Assembly: GCA_937910835.1 (NCBI GenBank)
Contig: CALEMG010000396.1
Location: forward strand, 1 to 7,292
Source: an uncultured Alphaproteobacteria bacterium
Lineage (GTDB): Bacteria; Pseudomonadota; Alphaproteobacteria; Sneathiellales; Sneathiellaceae
DNA length: 7,292 bases
Direction of reading: 5' to 3'
In this document: positions 6,345-7,292 of the stretch, piece by piece
How positions within the stretch are numbered: position 1 is the first letter of the stretch
Layout: each line of letters starts with the position of its first letter
Position numbers and translations under genes: made by a program
The notes under the pieces: model-generated
The model's input: only the letters and a program-made list of their open reading frames with translations
Databases searched by the model: none
Told to the model about the DNA's origin: nothing

Positions 6345-6401
6345 GTATACACCCTTTAAAGGCAAAGCTGTAAGATTGCCCCTAATTCTAACCGTCAGTT
6401 A

Positions 6402-6416
6402 TTAGCATATGGTTAA
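6402..6416 (-). promoter_or_regulatory. CtrA-like binding box upstream of the prepilin peptidase
   Basis: Read on the minus strand the site is TTAACCATATGCTAA, that is TTAA-N7-CTAA, one base from the CtrA consensus TTAA-N7-TTAA, and its left half extends to TTAACCAT. It ends 57 nt before the peptidase ATG, a position compatible with overlapping a -35 region. CtrA controls pilus genes in Caulobacter. A single 15-nt match in AT-rich intergenic DNA could be chance. Confidence 0.45.
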
Positions 6417-6422
6417 GGAAAT

Positions 6423-6445
6423 CTGTTGCACCGTAGGCGCAACAG
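6423..6445 (-). terminator. Stem-loop downstream of tRNA-Arg, possible terminator
   Basis: CTGTTGC (6423-6429) and GCAACAG (6439-6445) form a perfect 7-bp stem with a 9-nt loop, 17 nt past the CCA end of the tRNA. On the minus strand it is followed by ATTTCCTTAA, a poor T-tract, so it may instead be a processing or 3'-end stabilising structure. It separates the tRNA from the prepilin peptidase promoter region. Confidence 0.35.
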
Positions 6446-6461
6446 GGATGAACGTATAGAT

Positions 6462-6538
<77 letters not shown>

Positions 6539-6553
6539 TGAAATGAGAACCCT

Positions 6554-6582
6554 GCTATAGCCCAAGCGATCCGCTGTTGCAA
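6554..6582 (-). promoter_or_regulatory. Sigma-70-type promoter of tRNA-Arg
   Basis: On the minus strand there is TTGCAA (-35, plus 6577-6582), a 17-nt spacer and TATAGC (-10, plus 6554-6559). Each box matches four of six consensus bases. The tRNA 5' end is 15 nt after the -10 box, giving a leader of about 8 nt, normal for a tRNA gene. Confidence 0.6.
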
Positions 6583-6587
6583 TGGTT

Positions 6588-6604
6588 TTAGGGTACTGCC
6601 CTAA
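6588..6604. repeat. Short inverted repeat behind the 63-aa gene
   Basis: TTAGGG (6588-6593) and CCCTAA (6599-6604) are exact inverted copies around the 5-nt TACTG. The repeat lies 17 nt past the stop of the small minus-strand gene. There is no T-run on the minus side (AAAACC follows), so it is not a standard terminator, although it could stabilise the small gene's 3' end or overlap an upstream element of the tRNA promoter. Confidence 0.3.
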
Positions 6605-6620
6605 GCTAAAGCCTATATTG

Positions 6621-6812
6621 TCAGTGGCCGCGCTTCAGCCGGTCTATCTTATCTTTGTTCTCGGCCCTCTGGCGATTGGCCGTTACCGTTGTTGCCAGAT
6701 CGGCGTCATGAGGCTCCGTCAGGTTCTTCTTGAGATTCGCCTCCCCTTTTGCGCGCAGACGGCGGCGTAGGGTTTTTCTCTGAAGACGTTCAATATCCGC
6801 TTGCATTGACAT
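6621..6812 (-). CDS. Small basic protein of unknown function (63 aa)
   Basis: I do not recognise this protein. It has 17 Lys/Arg against 9 Asp/Glu, no membrane segment, no cysteine, and a strongly helical, charged composition. An N-terminal basic cluster LRRRLRAKG (15-23) and a C-terminal charged helix (about 46-61) are joined by a TEPHDADL segment. It may bind nucleic acid or a partner protein, but nothing visible proves this. The start is well supported: AAAAGGAG (plus 6819-6826) lies 6 nt before ATG 6812, and a second ATG two codons later is less well placed. A good promoter lies 39 nt upstream. The plus-strand frame over this region (6582-6770) has no such signals. It is a single-gene unit between tRNA-Arg and the amidohydrolase. 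Confidence 0.72.
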   Translation of the reverse strand: MSMQADIERLQRKTLRRRLRAKGEANLKKNLTEPHDADLATTVTANRQRAENKDKIDRLKRGH

Positions 6813-6850
6813 GAAATTCTCCTTTTAAATATTATTAATTTCTCATGTAC

Positions 6851-6879
6851 AATGTAGCTCGGATTAGTCTTGATGCCAA
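6851..6879 (-). promoter_or_regulatory. Sigma-70-type promoter of the 63-aa gene
   Basis: On the minus strand TTGGCA (-35, plus 6874-6879; five of six) is separated by 17 nt from TACATT (-10, plus 6851-6856; four of six). The expected start of transcription near 6844 gives a leader of about 30 nt containing the AAAAGGAG ribosome site. This shows that the small gene can be transcribed independently of the amidohydrolase. Confidence 0.5.
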
Positions 6880-6895
6880 TTAATTCTCAGAAAAT

Positions 6896-6914
6896 CCTTC
6901 TGGCCGTGCCGGCC
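6896..6914 (-). terminator. GC-rich hairpin just after the amidohydrolase stop
   Basis: GGCCG (6902-6906) and CGGCC (6910-6914) form a 5-bp stem with a 3-nt loop, starting 2 nt after the amidohydrolase TAA. On the minus strand AGAAGGATTTT follows, so the T-run is short and 7 nt away. On the plus strand TTTT follows directly. It may work weakly in either direction. Confidence 0.4.
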
Positions 6915-6916
6915 TT

Positions 6917-7292
6917 TTAAGGAAAGTCAACTTTCCGGCCGTTCTTGACGACCAGGCGATGGTTCTTTTTCGCAGCGGCCATCAGGATATCCTCCGTCGG
7001 ATTGCCGTTCACGATAAGCATGTCTGCTTTGAAACCGGATTTGATCTGCCCCCGCTTATCGAGTTGCATCAGGTTGTGGGCAACCGAGGTTGCGCTGTTA
7101 AGGGCGTCGACAGGCGTCATGCCGCAATCGACCATATAGGCCATTTCCATTGCATTTTCGCCATGCAGGTTGAAGGGGGTACCCGCATCCGTGCCCATCG
7201 CGATCTTACCGCCAGCTTTATAGAACATTTTAAAGCTTTCTTTGTGTTTTTCGAACACGCGGCGTGAATTATCCACGACATAATCAGCGATC
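6917..7292 (-). CDS. Amidohydrolase family protein, C-terminal part (5' partial)
   Basis: The frame is open from the right edge to TAA at 6917-6919, giving 124 residues, about the last third of a family usually near 400. AMGTDAGTPF (31-40) contains the metal/catalytic Asp (D35) of the barrel's last strand. HGENAMEMAYMVDCGMTPVDAL (43-64) and NSATSVAHNL (65-74) follow, and the C-terminal beta-sandwich strand is GQIKSGFKADMLIVNGNP (81-98). This pattern is that of the imidazolonepropionase-like group (COG1228), which includes Xaa-Pro dipeptidases and N-acyl amino acid hydrolases. The metal-binding His residues, any signal peptide and the true start lie outside the window, so substrate and location cannot be given. 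The GTG at 7276 is not the start because the frame runs on with family-like sequence. Confidence 0.9.
   Translation of the reverse strand, partial: IADYVVDNSRRVFEKHKESFKMFYKAGGKIAMGTDAGTPFNLHGENAMEMAYMVDCGMTPVDALNSATSVAHNLMQLDKRGQIKSGFKADMLIVNGNPTEDILMAAAKKNHRLVVKNGRKVDFP

Noticed and set aside
6345..6365. Seven-residue N-terminal extension of the prepilin peptidase from TTG 6365
   Set aside because: The AAGGG ribosome site lies inside this stretch, 7 nt before ATG 6344, so the shorter form is preferred.
6945..7267. Plus-strand frames of 64 and 102 aa at the right end
   Set aside because: They are antisense to the amidohydrolase, which carries GTDAG and other family motifs.

Overview
The window looks like part of an alphaproteobacterial chromosome of moderate GC. 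The evidence is the gene set: an MJ0042-type zinc-ribbon membrane protein, then hypoxanthine phosphoribosyltransferase, then an orphan CheY-like receiver (a neighbourhood I associate with ftsE/ftsX in Alphaproteobacteria), a CpaA/TadV-type prepilin peptidase, and a CtrA-like box. The genus cannot be fixed from this sequence. There is no sign of transposases, phage genes or CRISPR.

Layout. Positions 1-1739 (+) hold housekeeping and regulatory genes: the zinc-ribbon protein (its first few residues lie off the left edge), hpt, and a single-domain response regulator 13 nt behind hpt. A probable terminator follows at 1779-1818. Positions 1886-5819 (+) hold a compact four-gene cassette. It encodes a 602-aa polytopic GT-C-like membrane protein, a GT2 polyprenyl-phosphate glycosyltransferase with two C-terminal membrane segments (4-nt ATGA overlap), a class I SAM methyltransferase (52-nt gap), and a four-helix ArnE/ArnF-like small membrane protein (14-nt overlap). 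From 5823 to the end everything is on the minus strand: a prepilin peptidase converging on the cassette with a 3-nt gap, tRNA-Arg(CCG) with an encoded CCA and its own promoter, a 63-aa basic protein of unknown function with a good promoter and ribosome binding site, and the C-terminal third of an amidohydrolase running off the right edge.

How it fits together. The most interesting unit is the 1886-5819 cassette. The four products match the steps of a lipid-linked sugar pathway. The GT2 enzyme would load a sugar on undecaprenyl phosphate at the cytoplasmic face, the methyltransferase could modify the sugar or its acceptor, the ArnE/F-like protein could flip the carrier, and the GT-C protein would transfer the sugar to a periplasmic acceptor. 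The GT-C protein has spacing and motifs reminiscent of the STT3/PglB/AglB oligosaccharyltransferases (an acidic first loop, a GRADHH motif, a soluble C-terminal domain with an LDFG sequence), but it is clearly divergent. Its substrate and acceptor are unknown. This model is inference from domain content and gene order, not proof of function.
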